From a virus, in IMG/VR virus record IMGVR_UViG_3300031787_010103, positions 41,123 to 105,122 of that record: 64,000 nucleotides of DNA. One strand, given 5' to 3'. The position numbers and the translations under genes are program-made. Below, piece after piece: positions 16,951 to 25,100 of this stretch; the stretch's first letter is position 1; the number at the start of each line of letters is the position of its first letter. The notes beneath the pieces are model-generated. The model was not told the DNA's origin. It saw nothing but the letters and a program-made list of their open reading frames with translations, and did no database searches.

Positions 16951-17328
16951 ATGGGATTCCAAAAGAAACGGGCGATGGCCAAAGATAAACTCATTGATTG
17001 GAGTCTCCAGGACAGCCGTTACATGGGGATGAAGTTCAGCGATGACTTCAAAGGATCCATTGAACGCTACCTGCTACAGGGACTCAAGCCCGGTGGTTTT
17101 GGCGAAGCCATGCTGGCCTGTGACTGGGAACGTGCTCTTTACAGTGCCGATACACACAATCGACAGGTGTTATGGGCCGTGGCCATATGGGTGCGCGAAC
17201 ACATGCCCGGGGGATCGTGGGGCAGTTATGAAACAGTAGAGGCATGGTGCCGCGATGAAGATGGTCGCCGCAGTGAGTTTCTCAATGCGTGGGAAAAAGA
17301 ACGAGTTTGGTTAACATTAGTGAAATAA
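16951..17328 (+). CDS. hypothetical phage protein (125 aa)
   Basis: ATG 16951 has GAGG at 8 bases upstream; an in-frame start 42 bases earlier would overlap the previous gene. The protein is alpha-helical with several Trp (GSIERYLLQGLKPGGFGEAML, then WAVAIWVREHMPGG). No known family; likely cytoplasmic. Confidence 0.6.
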   Translation: MGFQKKRAMAKDKLIDWSLQDSRYMGMKFSDDFKGSIERYLLQGLKPGGFGEAMLACDWERALYSADTHNRQVLWAVAIWVREHMPGGSWGSYETVEAWCRDEDGRRSEFLNAWEKERVWLTLVK

Positions 17329-17337
17329 GGAGCAGTC

Positions 17338-17556
17338 ATGGATGATAGACTTTACAATGTAGTGAAAAATCGATGCCAGTGCCGTCAGTGTGATGACATC
17401 ATCGAATCCAAGCATAGACACGATTTTGTGCGATGCCGGTGTGGCGCTATCTTTACCGATGGTGGAACAGCCTACATCCGTAGAGGAGCCAGAGATCTTG
17501 GCGACATCATTGACCTTTCTGAATACCAACTCAAGGAGTTAAACCATGGAGTATAA
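17338..17556 (+). CDS. small zinc-ribbon protein (72 aa)
   Basis: Starts after an AAGGAGC ribosome-binding sequence. Cysteines C13, C15, C18 and C33, C35 (RCQCRQC ... VRCRCG) form a zinc-ribbon-like cluster, as in DUF7695-type phage proteins. Probably a nucleic-acid- or protein-binding adaptor. The stop overlaps the next gene by 11 bases. Confidence 0.65.
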   Translation: MDDRLYNVVKNRCQCRQCDDIIESKHRHDFVRCRCGAIFTDGGTAYIRRGARDLGDIIDLSEYQLKELNHGV

Positions 17557-17776
17557 GATCGACGGACTCACCCGGAAGCAAGTGGCCTTGTTGGACATCA
17601 TGTGGACCTTGGATGATGAACAATCAGTTGAAAACTTTGTGCGCAGTCTTCCACGTGCTGACCAACAACAGGCCCAAAGCCTTAAAACTCTGTTGATACA
17701 CGAGATGATGGAAGAATTCCTTGAAGGTATCACAGAGTTTCCTGACGCACAAGAAATCATCCAACGGGTAAAATGA
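17546..17776 (+). CDS. hypothetical phage protein (76 aa)
   Basis: ATG 17546 preceded by AAGGAG. Alpha-helical, acidic (TRKQVALLDIMWTLDDEQSVENF), reminiscent of small regulators from cyanophage and T4-like genomes. No function assigned. Confidence 0.6.
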   Translation: MEYKIDGLTRKQVALLDIMWTLDDEQSVENFVRSLPRADQQQAQSLKTLLIHEMMEEFLEGITEFPDAQEIIQRVK

Positions 17777-18477
17777 TGCTACATTTCCAAACTATCTATA
17801 CTGTCAATCAGGGTCGTTCCAGACTCAAAGGCAATCGTTATGACAGCCCGTGGCATAGGCATCGTGATGATGGTGCCAGCCGAGATGGCGATGAGATGTC
17901 AGTGTTCACTTTTAGCAAACAGGCCCAGGCCGAAAGCCAATGCAACTTAGATCACTGTTTGACCGTGGCCCGAGACCATGCCATGAGCCTGCTGGTCATA
18001 ACTCCCAACAGGATCCAAGTAGGTGGTGACGGTGATGGCCCCAAAGCACACAACACCGCTGATGTCCTATTCACGAAATCTTGGCTGAGAGAGCACAATG
18101 ATTGGTTAGAATCAACTTCCGATATCGCACCAAAGATCGAAGAAAGCCAACACGGGCAGTTCCTAGATTTCTACACTTATCGCAGGAGCGTCTGTGTGCA
18201 GGAACATCAAGGAGTATACGATGTGGTCACAGGCCAACGCATAAAACCTCGCCGTGAAATCATCGAACGCATGTGGGCCTTGGGTTTCGCCGCATATCGT
18301 GGTAGACCTCTGACCATGGCTCGTCCACGCTGGGCCGGCGAGCGTGAAGAACTAGAGGAAATCACTGCCTTGGCTGATCGCTATTGGACCAGGCGCAGTC
18401 GCAGTGATGCTGCCAAGAAACTGGTGTCAACATTCACATCGATCAATCGCTACTGTGCATGGCCCGGTGCATGGTAA
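17773..18477 (+). CDS. hypothetical phage protein (234 aa)
   Basis: Overlaps the previous stop by 4 bases. Contains an early His/Arg/Asp-rich stretch (DSPWHRHRDDGASRDGDE), a central helical part and a C-terminal Arg-rich helix (DRYWTRRSRSDAAKKL). No catalytic motif that I can name. Its gene is GC-richer than the glycan genes. Confidence 0.6.
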   Translation: MMLHFQTIYTVNQGRSRLKGNRYDSPWHRHRDDGASRDGDEMSVFTFSKQAQAESQCNLDHCLTVARDHAMSLLVITPNRIQVGGDGDGPKAHNTADVLFTKSWLREHNDWLESTSDIAPKIEESQHGQFLDFYTYRRSVCVQEHQGVYDVVTGQRIKPRREIIERMWALGFAAYRGRPLTMARPRWAGEREELEEITALADRYWTRRSRSDAAKKLVSTFTSINRYCAWPGAW

Positions 18478-18490
18478 AAGGAGCATGACA

Positions 18491-18877
18491 ATGATACACA
18501 GCAATAAAAAGGATCTACGCAACTGGAGATTCCTGGGCATGGAGATGGAAGCCCTGGGCACCAGACTGGATGCGGCCAGACAGTCTCTTAGCAGTGCCGA
18601 CTCTGCATGGGCTCGGTGGTATTGGACTGAAACTGTAGACCGACTGATGTTGCAATGGCGTAGCCTACCGATCATGCACGATGGCGATGCTACCATGACA
18701 CAGATGCCGCGTTGGTCCATCAACTACGAATGGTGGGAAAGCTCAACTGAGGTTGGTTACACTGGCTTGGAAGGGCTAACTGACAGTCTGTTTGACAAGA
18801 TATTCCGAGCAGAAGATCTAGATGCAGTATGGCGACGGCATAGAGATACCAGATTGATGAAGTGCAACTGTCAATGA
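18491..18877 (+). CDS. hypothetical phage protein (128 aa)
   Basis: I chose ATG 18491 because AAGGAG is 7 bases upstream; the in-frame ATG at 18485 would be too close to it. Helical, Trp-rich protein (SAWARWYWTETVDRLMLQW). No family recognised. The stop overlaps the next start. Confidence 0.6.
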   Translation: MIHSNKKDLRNWRFLGMEMEALGTRLDAARQSLSSADSAWARWYWTETVDRLMLQWRSLPIMHDGDATMTQMPRWSINYEWWESSTEVGYTGLEGLTDSLFDKIFRAEDLDAVWRRHRDTRLMKCNCQ

Positions 18878-19104
18878 CACAGTATGAATCGTGGCCACCG
18901 CCAGACTGGCCCGAAGTGGTCATAACCTGGAGAACCATGTTAGACTATTCAGATTACAGTCCCAACATGATCATGCATTGGATAGACAACGCCCCTGGCG
19001 GTCGTTATCATTTGCATGGATTCCAAGCCACAGAAGGATTCGCTTTCCGTTTTGAACGACCAGAGGACGCTGTTATGTTTGCATTGAGGTGGCTAACAAT
19101 TTAG
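18874..19104 (+). CDS. small phage protein with DA.xFALRW C-terminus (76 aa)
   Basis: ATG 18874 overlaps the preceding stop (ATGA). The C-terminus (FAFRFERPEDAVMFALRW) resembles those of the genes at 44814 (VDFHFANPHDAIIFGLKY) and 45050 (LRIYVKSQQELTLFTLKY), so the three are likely distant paralogs of one small alpha/beta fold. Function unknown. Confidence 0.6.
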   Translation: MTQYESWPPPDWPEVVITWRTMLDYSDYSPNMIMHWIDNAPGGRYHLHGFQATEGFAFRFERPEDAVMFALRWLTI

Positions 19105-19136
19105 CGGCATACATCCAAGGGCACCATAATTAACAA

Positions 19137-19322
19137 ATGTCTAACTACATTATTTCTTTTATTTTTTTTGTCATCGGAATCTTTTTCAAGTATCATTCCT
19201 CAAATCTGACCATGGGAAGTTTACGAGACATGGGACCCGGATTCTATCCCGACATGATATCTAACTTACTCATCATCATTGCGATATTGATCGCGGCAAA
19301 ACAGGCAATATGGAAATCATAA
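19137..19322 (+). CDS. tctB: miniature TctB-like membrane subunit (61 aa)
   Basis: Two hydrophobic segments (residues 4-17 and 40-56) flank GSLRDMGPGFYPD, the conserved loop of TctB, the small membrane subunit of tripartite tricarboxylate transporters. Normal TctB has about 140-160 aa and four membrane helices, so this is a half-length version. It overlaps the TctA gene by 13 bases, the usual gene order. Whether it is functional is uncertain. Confidence 0.7.
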   Translation: MSNYIISFIFFVIGIFFKYHSSNLTMGSLRDMGPGFYPDMISNLLIIIAILIAAKQAIWKS

Positions 19323-20788
19323 ACAACTTATCGTTGGGTATTTCCACCGCTTTTACCTGGACCAACATCTTATATTGCTTTGTAGGAACTTTCCTGGGCA
19401 CACTGGTGGGAGTTCTTCCAGGACTGTCTCCATTGACTGCTGTGGCTATATTATTACCATTAGTTTATTCCATCGGTGATCCAGTAACTGCACTAATATT
19501 GTTGTCGGGAATTTATTACGGGTCTCAATATGGTGGATCAACCACATCAATACTGCTGAAAATACCCGGAGAAGTACCGAGTCTAGTGACTGCCATCGAC
19601 GGTTACGCTATGACCCGCAACGGTCGCGGTGGCGCGGCACTGACCATCGCCGCATTGGCCAGCTTTTTCGCAGGAACGATCACCACATTGTTGATAGCGA
19701 TTTTTGCTAAACCATTGGCACAAATCGCATTTGCATTTGGATCAGCAGAATACACATCTCTCATGGTCATGGGCCTGTTGGCATCTGTGGCACTCACCAA
19801 TGGGCCGTTCCTTCGTGGAGTAGGCATGGTATTGATCGGAATCTTGCTAGGAACTGTGGGAATAGACATCAACACCGGAATAGAAAGATTTACCTTCGGA
19901 TCTCTGACTCTCATGGATGGTATAAATTTTGCGATCATTGCCGTGGGTGTGTTTGGGTTTGGGGAAATGATTTATAATCTCTTCCACGGACAAAAAATTT
20001 CAGCACAGATACCAAAATTTAAAGATTTATATCCTACAAAAAAAGAATTAAGAGACAGTGTGGGTCCTGGAGCCAGAGGAACACTGATTGGTAGCTTGCT
20101 GGGGATTTTGCCCGGTGGCGGTGCTTTGCTTTCTTCCTTTGCCAGTTATGTGGTAGAGAAAAAACTGTCCAAAGATAAAAAAAGTTTTGGTAAAGGAAAT
20201 ATAGCCGGAGTGGCCGGTCCCGAAGCCGCCAACAATGCCGGGGCCCAGATAAGTTTTATCCCAATGCTGAGTCTGGGGATCCCCACCACTCCCATAATGG
20301 CATTGATGATAGCATCATTGATGATCTTTAGCATACAACCTGGTCCAGAAGTGGTAAACTCTAACCAATCTTTGTTTTGGGGATTGGTGGTATCCATGTG
20401 GTTGGGGAACTTAATGCTGGTAATTTTAAATATCCCGTTGGTCGGGGTATGGGTCAGTGTGCTGAGAATCCCACAGGTTGTGTTATTCAGCATAATATTC
20501 TGTATCTGTGTTTTTGGCATTTATGTGATGAATAATAACATCACTGAAGTATGGCTATTACTACCATTTGCTGTGCTGGGTTATATTTTCCGTAGATTAG
20601 ATTGCGAGCCGGCTCCACTGGCCATGGGGTTTGTCATCGGTTTGTTGTTTGAAGAATATTTTAGAAAAGCCATGATGATATCAAAGGGTGACTGGATGAT
20701 TTTTTTACAGAGTCCGATCAGTGCTACGTTTTTGTTGATATCATTGGTTGTGATCGCAATTAGTATAATATTTAAAATTAAAAAATGA
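19310..20788 (+). CDS. tctA: tripartite tricarboxylate transporter large permease TctA
   Basis: A 492-aa polytopic membrane protein of full family length. The TctA signature is clear: FLGTLVGVLPGLSPLTAV near residues 28-45 and a duplicated equivalent near the middle (GTLIGSLLGILPGGGALLS), plus GIYYGSQYGGSTTSIL. It would be the cytoplasmic-membrane pore that takes carboxylates from a periplasmic TctC protein. Two TctC genes (26278, 41170) are present in the window but not in the same operon. A phage copy of this permease is striking. Membrane location: host inner membrane. Confidence 0.93.
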   Translation: MEIINNLSLGISTAFTWTNILYCFVGTFLGTLVGVLPGLSPLTAVAILLPLVYSIGDPVTALILLSGIYYGSQYGGSTTSILLKIPGEVPSLVTAIDGYAMTRNGRGGAALTIAALASFFAGTITTLLIAIFAKPLAQIAFAFGSAEYTSLMVMGLLASVALTNGPFLRGVGMVLIGILLGTVGIDINTGIERFTFGSLTLMDGINFAIIAVGVFGFGEMIYNLFHGQKISAQIPKFKDLYPTKKELRDSVGPGARGTLIGSLLGILPGGGALLSSFASYVVEKKLSKDKKSFGKGNIAGVAGPEAANNAGAQISFIPMLSLGIPTTPIMALMIASLMIFSIQPGPEVVNSNQSLFWGLVVSMWLGNLMLVILNIPLVGVWVSVLRIPQVVLFSIIFCICVFGIYVMNNNITEVWLLLPFAVLGYIFRRLDCEPAPLAMGFVIGLLFEEYFRKAMMISKGDWMIFLQSPISATFLLISLVVIAISIIFKIKK

Positions 20789-21057
20789 TCGATTATTATT
20801 ACGAATTTCCTGAAGGACATCGAGTGTTTGGGGAGCCCACACGCTATGCATTGTTGCGAGGGTATCATCCTGAAGAAGCATCTACCAGCCAGCATCTATT
20901 CCATAGTCAGTGCTGTTTGGAATCCACCCGTGTGTGGTTGGAAAATGCCAATGGTGCATATCTAGTGCGCCGTGGTCGGCGAGATGTGCATGAACCCATA
21001 CATGCCAAAGAAATGACCTGGGTCAAACTGCAGGCCCGAGAATTAGAGATCATATAA
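20785..21057 (+). CDS. hypothetical phage protein (90 aa)
   Basis: Overlaps the tctA stop by 4 bases. Acidic, His/Tyr-rich (DYYYEFPEGHRVFGEPTRY), with a C-terminal helix. No family recognised. A terminator hairpin follows directly. Confidence 0.6.
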   Translation: MIDYYYEFPEGHRVFGEPTRYALLRGYHPEEASTSQHLFHSQCCLESTRVWLENANGAYLVRRGRRDVHEPIHAKEMTWVKLQARELEII

Positions 21058-21080
21058 AAACCGCCCCTCGGGCGGTTTGC
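21058..21080. terminator. bidirectional intrinsic terminator
   Basis: ACCGCCC/GGGCGGT (7 bp, 3-base loop) at 21060-21076. The rightward side has only TTTG, but read leftward the stem is followed by TTTTTAT, so it serves the convergent pstS gene well and the tctA operon moderately. Confidence 0.85.
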
Positions 21081-21119
21081 TGACCATTTGGCTTATTATA
21101 CGCTGTCAGCCAGCGAGTG

Positions 21120-22124
21120 TTATTTGATCTGACTCCATACACGCTGACGGATCTGTTGTGTAAGACTGTCAGGCAGTGGAACGTAGTCTAAGTCAATGGC
21201 ATCTTTCTTCCCGTTACGGAACGCCCAGTCAAAAAACTTCAATGCTTCTTGGCTTTGATTTTTGTTTGCAGGATCTCGATACATCAAAATAAATGATGCT
21301 GTGGTCACTGGCCATACTGCATCGCCACGCTGATCAACTATACTCAATCCCATACCAGGCACAGAGAACCAATCGGCACCAGCGGCTGCGGCCGCGAATG
21401 TTAGATCATCAGGATGGACCCACTTGCCTGATTTGTTTTGCAGTTGGAGATAGGTCAACTTGTTTTTCTTGACGTAGGCATATTCCACATAACCTATGGA
21501 ACCTCGGATGCGGGCCACATTGGCAGCCACACCTTCGTTGCCTTTGCCTCCCATAGCTGTGGTGGGGATCCATTTCACAGCAGGACCACGTCCCATACGA
21601 TCTGCCCATTCTTTGCTTACTGTGGCAAGATAGTCTGTCCAGTTGAATGTTGTGCCAGAACCGTCGGCCCGATGCACCACAGTGATTGGTTGGTCTGGCA
21701 ATGACTTACCAGGATTCAATGCTGTGAGTTTAGGATCATTCCACTTGGTGATGTTGCCCATGAACACATCAGCCATTACGGGACCAGTGATGCGCAGTTC
21801 ACCTGGCTTGAATCCATCCAAGTTAACGATAGGCACAGTGCCACCAATGATGGCAGGAAACTGAATCAGACCTTCACGATCAAGTTCTTCGCCTTTCATG
21901 GGTGCGTCGGATGCCCCAAAGGTCACTGTTTTGGCTTTGATTTGGCGGATGCCGCCCGATGAGCCAATGGATTGATAGTTGAGACCAATATTGGTTTCTT
22001 TCTTGTAGGCTTCGGCCCATTTTGCATAGATGGGGTAGGGAAAAGTTGCACCTGCCCCGGTGATATCGGCTGCCTGTGCTGTAACCGCGACTGCGGCCAG
22101 TAGTGTCAGTATGAGTTTTTTCAC
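21120..22124 (-). CDS. pstS: periplasmic phosphate-binding protein PstS
   Basis: A 334-aa protein. GTG start at 22124 with GGAG 7 bases upstream. Residues 1-18 (MKKLILTLLAAVAVTAQA) are a Sec signal peptide. ADITGAGATFPYPIYAKW, SIGSSGG and RADGSGTTFNWTDYL are the phosphate-binding segments of PstS. It captures phosphate for the Pst ABC transporter of the host. A Pho-box-like site upstream (22188-22205) suggests induction by host PhoB under phosphate limitation, as described for other phage pstS genes. Monocistronic, opposite to the tctA operon. Confidence 0.96.
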   Translation of the reverse strand: MKKLILTLLAAVAVTAQAADITGAGATFPYPIYAKWAEAYKKETNIGLNYQSIGSSGGIRQIKAKTVTFGASDAPMKGEELDREGLIQFPAIIGGTVPIVNLDGFKPGELRITGPVMADVFMGNITKWNDPKLTALNPGKSLPDQPITVVHRADGSGTTFNWTDYLATVSKEWADRMGRGPAVKWIPTTAMGGKGNEGVAANVARIRGSIGYVEYAYVKKNKLTYLQLQNKSGKWVHPDDLTFAAAAAGADWFSVPGMGLSIVDQRGDAVWPVTTASFILMYRDPANKNQSQEALKFFDWAFRNGKKDAIDLDYVPLPDSLTQQIRQRVWSQIK

Positions 22125-22187
22125 TGTGATCTCCTTTTGGTTGAGTAGTGATGTGCGACTTGCACAAGATTATTTAAGTATAGCAGT

Positions 22188-22205
22188 ATGACCGTTTTGT
22201 TACAC
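22188..22205 (-). promoter_or_regulatory. Pho-box-like PhoB site upstream of pstS
   Basis: Read on the minus strand, GTGTAACAAAACGGTCAT matches the E. coli Pho-box consensus CTGTCATAAAACTGTCAT at 14 of 18 positions, with both 7-base half-sites about 11 bases apart. A TTAAAT -10-like sequence follows 10 bases later, the expected spacing for PhoB-activated promoters. Confidence 0.65.
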
Positions 22206-22223
22206 TTGCGAAAAAGGTTGAGG

Positions 22224-22252
22224 TTGACTCACAATGCTGGTTCAGTTATAAT
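22224..22252 (+). promoter_or_regulatory. sigma70-type promoter of the tRNA-Ile2 gene
   Basis: TTGACT (22224-22229), 17-base spacer, TATAAT (22247-22252), 10 bases before the tRNA. One of the best promoters in the window. Confidence 0.85.
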
Positions 22253-22261
22253 ACATGCTTA

Positions 22262-22338
22262 GGGCCTATAGCTCAGTTGGTTAGAGCAGTGGACTCATAA
22301 TCCATTGGTCCCTGGTTCGAGTCCAGGTGGGCCCACCA
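22262..22338 (+). tRNA. tRNA-CAT, probably tRNA-Ile2 (lysidine type)
   Basis: 77 bases with encoded CCA. Anticodon loop CTCATAA. The anticodon arm and downstream (GGACTCATAATCC, then TTGGTCCCTGGTTCGAGTCC) resemble E. coli tRNA-Ile2 rather than elongator Met. Acceptor GGGCCTA/TGGGCCC. It stands alone, 6.6 kb from the main tRNA island, with its own promoter. Confidence 0.85.
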
Positions 22339-22353
22339 TACAAAGAATACAGC

Positions 22354-22623
22354 ATGACATTACCAGACGAAAGATATCGAGCCATTGTATATGCCAAGCA
22401 GTTCTGCGAAGATTTGTTGGATCCTAAGAAGACTCCTCGTGTGCCCAGAGACATCCGCCGCAGGGCGCTGGGAGTTCTAAGGCATTTTCCTGACGAGTAT
22501 TATCTTTCCATGTTGGCAGAAGCACGTCCGGATATCATAGAACGCAGAGGCGAACCATTTGAACCTCTGTATAAAATGATCAAACAATACGAGTTGGAGA
22601 AACAATCATGCGACAAGAACTAG
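22354..22623 (+). CDS. BPSL0761-family protein (89 aa)
   Basis: ATG 22354. The N-terminus (TLPDERYRAIVYAKQFCEDLLDPKKTPRVP) and the RRRALGVLRHFP segment match the BPSL0761 family found in Burkholderiales and Pseudomonas and in their phages; function unknown. The start follows the tRNA by 15 bases, so they may share the promoter at 22224. Confidence 0.75.
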   Translation: MTLPDERYRAIVYAKQFCEDLLDPKKTPRVPRDIRRRALGVLRHFPDEYYLSMLAEARPDIIERRGEPFEPLYKMIKQYELEKQSCDKN

Positions 22624-23069
22624 ATCAACTGCTGTGCGAACGCTATCCCAAGATATTCGCCAATCGACACGCTGATATGAAGACCACGGCCATGTGTTGG
22701 GGATTCGAACATGATGATGGATGGTTCAATATCATCGATCAGTTATGTGCCAACATCCAACATCATATCGATTGGAGAGAAAAACAACGCCAGTGGACCA
22801 TTACTTTTAACAGTAAGGCTGCACCAGAAGAACTGAAAGACATTCCGGAAGTTGTTTCGCAAGTCGTTGCAGATCAAGTAAAGGAAAAGTTTGGTGCTCT
22901 GCGCTTTTACTATCATGGTGGTGACGATATCGTAGATGGCATGGCACGCATGGCTGAATCCATGAGCGCAGTGACCTGCGAACAGTGCGGTGCACCAGGC
23001 CGTCAGCGGGGCCGTGGCTGGATCGTGACACGCTGTGATGAACATGCAAAGGAAGACGAAAATGACTAA
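22608..23069 (+). CDS. conserved phage protein with C-terminal zinc-finger-like cluster (153 aa)
   Basis: C124, C127, C143 and H146 (CEQCGAP ... TRCDEH) form a C2CH zinc-ribbon-like site. The N-terminus (LCERYPKIFANRHADM ... CWGFEHDDGWFNIID) and VKEKFGALRFYYHGGDD are the signature of a widespread phage protein of unknown function. Overlaps the previous gene by 16 bases. Confidence 0.75.
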   Translation: MRQELDQLLCERYPKIFANRHADMKTTAMCWGFEHDDGWFNIIDQLCANIQHHIDWREKQRQWTITFNSKAAPEELKDIPEVVSQVVADQVKEKFGALRFYYHGGDDIVDGMARMAESMSAVTCEQCGAPGRQRGRGWIVTRCDEHAKEDEND

Positions 23070-23376
23070 ACCAGAAAAGAAATTACTGAGTGGCACGGGC
23101 AAGATCGCAAACGCACAGCCCGGTGAGCCACTCAAGGTGGTTTTCGAACCCGGTTGTTTCGATCACATTGACGTGGAAAGCCAGGAAGAACTGGATCGGA
23201 TCATGGCGGAAATACAGACCATGTTTGCTGGCATGTCTCGCGAAGAATTGGAAGCACAGAGCCGACCACTCACGGACGAAGATATCGACGACCTGGATCC
23301 AGAAGAACGCGAAGCATTGATGCAGGCATTGGAACAGGCCCATGACCAAGAAACCCGAAAGCAACGTCTCAATTAA
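23062..23376 (+). CDS. acidic phage hypothetical protein (104 aa)
   Basis: ATG 23062 overlaps the previous stop by 8 bases. Residues form a beta-rich N-terminus (LSGTGKIANAQPGEPLKVVFEPGC) and a long acidic helix (DEDIDDLDPEEREALMQALEQ). Family unknown. Confidence 0.6.
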   Translation: MTKPEKKLLSGTGKIANAQPGEPLKVVFEPGCFDHIDVESQEELDRIMAEIQTMFAGMSREELEAQSRPLTDEDIDDLDPEEREALMQALEQAHDQETRKQRLN

Positions 23377-23866
23377 GGTAGCGTCCAGCCCTGATCGGCA
23401 TACCTTCCAGCGAGAAGGATATCTAAAACGCTGTGAAGAAAAAGGGGAAGAACCCAACCAAGCCTATCTCGAGATGTGGGACAAGGTCAAACAGCAGGAT
23501 GCCGAGTGGCACCAACAACAACATGTCAATGATCTCGAATATGACTTGAGATCAACTGACTGGATCGTTGCCAAAGCACGGGCCAGTGAATCTTACGCAC
23601 AAAATATCTACGCGGCCTTGTGCAACATGCAGTGGCAAAAGATAGATGTATGGCCCGTGCTCAAAGATGAACTCTGGTCATGCTCATGGCGCAGTGCCGG
23701 GGGTATCGTGGCCGATCTACGTGGTGAAGGTGACTATATCGATTGGTATTGTTCAGGCATGGCGGACAAAGACGACACTGGATTCGTTCCAGAAGGCGCT
23801 GTGACAGATGAGATCCGGGAGGACTTCCAACGATTGGGGTGGCAGCCTGTGCCCTATGACGAATGA
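23342..23866 (+). CDS. conserved phage protein (174 aa)
   Basis: Overlaps the previous gene by 35 bases. Trp-rich, mostly helical, with SWRSAGGIVADLRGEGDYIDWYCSG and a C-terminal EGAVTDEIREDFQRLGWQP. This resembles conserved phage proteins of unknown function that accompany the 22608-type gene. It ends the operon. Confidence 0.65.
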   Translation: MTKKPESNVSIKVASSPDRHTFQREGYLKRCEEKGEEPNQAYLEMWDKVKQQDAEWHQQQHVNDLEYDLRSTDWIVAKARASESYAQNIYAALCNMQWQKIDVWPVLKDELWSCSWRSAGGIVADLRGEGDYIDWYCSGMADKDDTGFVPEGAVTDEIREDFQRLGWQPVPYDE

Positions 23867-23928
23867 TGGTTATTGATTTTTCCTATGATCAATATAAAAA
23901 AATATTCAGAAAAAACCTATAAAAACCA

Positions 23929-23957
23929 TTGATCTAATAGCTATATACTGCTACAAT
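23929..23957 (+). promoter_or_regulatory. sigma70-type promoter of ahpC
   Basis: TTGATC (23929-23934), 17-base spacer, TACAAT (23952-23957), in an AT-rich 140-base gap. I see no convincing OxyR site. Confidence 0.65.
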
Positions 23958-24007
23958 TTTATATCAGTAGAAACACTGAGTCTCACAAAACTTCACAGGA
24001 GAAACAC

Positions 24008-24541
24008 ATGAAAACAGTAGGAAACAAAATCGAAAAATTCGCCATCACTGGCGTGAACCCAGGCAAGGACGATTTCTTCACCATCACAGAAGAATCATTT
24101 GCAGGCAAGTGGAAGGTCATCGTTTACTATCCCAAAGACTTTACATTCGTGTGCCCAACAGAAATCGTGGCCTACGACAAACTACACGGCGACTTCGCTG
24201 ATCGTGATGCTGTGTTGCTCACAGGATCCACAGACAATGAGTTCTGCAAACTGGCATGGCAAGCCGCACATGAAGATCTCAAGAAGATCCGGCATATCCA
24301 GTTCGCTGACACACAGCGTGGTGAGTTGAGCCTGGTTGAGCAATTGGGTGTGTTCTTTGCACCAGCAGGCGCCGCACTCCGTGCTACCTTCATCATCGAT
24401 CCCGAAGGTGTGATCCAGCATGTCACTGTCAACAATTTAAACGTAGGCCGTAGCCCAGAAGAAACTCTGCGTATCCTTGACGCTCTTCAAACAGGAGAGA
24501 AGTGTGCATGCAATCGTGCAGTGGGTGGAGAGACTCTATAA
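24008..24541 (+). CDS. ahpC: 2-Cys peroxiredoxin AhpC
   Basis: A 177-aa protein. FVCPTE contains the peroxidatic C49; the resolving cysteine is C166 or C168 in KCACN near the C-terminus. DFTFVCPTE and the trailing RNAVGGETL-like tail fit AhpC of the AhpD-linked type. It reduces hydrogen peroxide and alkyl hydroperoxides in the cytoplasm. The stop overlaps the ahpD start (TAATG). Confidence 0.95.
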   Translation: MKTVGNKIEKFAITGVNPGKDDFFTITEESFAGKWKVIVYYPKDFTFVCPTEIVAYDKLHGDFADRDAVLLTGSTDNEFCKLAWQAAHEDLKKIRHIQFADTQRGELSLVEQLGVFFAPAGAALRATFIIDPEGVIQHVTVNNLNVGRSPEETLRILDALQTGEKCACNRAVGGETL

Positions 24542-25056
24542 TGACTGCCTGGGTAGATCAAATCAAGGAAACCATACCTGATTACGCCAAGGACACTCGT
24601 CTCAACATTGATGCAGTGATCAAACGCTCGTCTTTGCCCATAGAAGAAGCAGAAGCCGTGGCTTTGGCGGCTGCCTTTGCTACAGGCAATACGAAACTGT
24701 GGACCTGGATGCAGGGCCAGATCGCAGACCAAAAGGAAGCCGAGGCGGCCATCACAGCCGCTAGTCTAATGGCCATGAACAATGTATGGTATCCCTACGT
24801 CGAAATGGCCGAAGACGAGCGACTCACTGGTTTGCCAGCACAACTACGCATGAATGCTATTAGCTCCCATGGTGGGACGACCAAGGCTCGATTTGAGAGC
24901 TATAGTCTAGCCGCCAGTATCGTGGGCAAGTGCCACTTCTGCGTAAAAGCGCACTACGAAACACTCAAGAAGGAAGGCTACTCAGTAGAACAACTGCGAG
25001 ACATCGGTCGGATCGCCGCAGTGATCACAGCAGTGGCTCGAGTGCTCAATAGCTAA
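24541..25056 (+). CDS. ahpD: alkyl hydroperoxidase AhpD
   Basis: A 171-aa helical protein. The redox centre CHFCVKAH has C131, C134 and H138, with E-containing helices before it, as in AhpD, which reduces AhpC in mycobacteria and some Proteobacteria. The ATG shares a base with the ahpC stop, so the pair is coupled. The enzyme replaces the AhpF/thioredoxin route. Confidence 0.92.
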   Translation: MTAWVDQIKETIPDYAKDTRLNIDAVIKRSSLPIEEAEAVALAAAFATGNTKLWTWMQGQIADQKEAEAAITAASLMAMNNVWYPYVEMAEDERLTGLPAQLRMNAISSHGGTTKARFESYSLAASIVGKCHFCVKAHYETLKKEGYSVEQLRDIGRIAAVITAVARVLNS

Positions 25057-25062
25057 ATGTTA

Positions 25063-25100
25063 CCATGGCGGAGTTTAGTCTTTAAATACTCCGCCCATGG
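25063..25100 (+). promoter_or_regulatory. hairpin covering the start of the PP-loop gene
   Basis: CCATGGCGGAGT (25063-25074) pairs with ACTCCGCCCATGG (25088-25100) with one bulged C. The second arm contains the start codon at 25097 and no ribosome-binding sequence lies nearby, so the fold could hide the start. Confidence 0.5.

Noticed and set aside
23867-24007. OxyR-type operator upstream of ahpC
   Set aside because: The ATAG/CTAT half-sites with the correct spacing were not convincing; only a sigma70-like promoter is supported.
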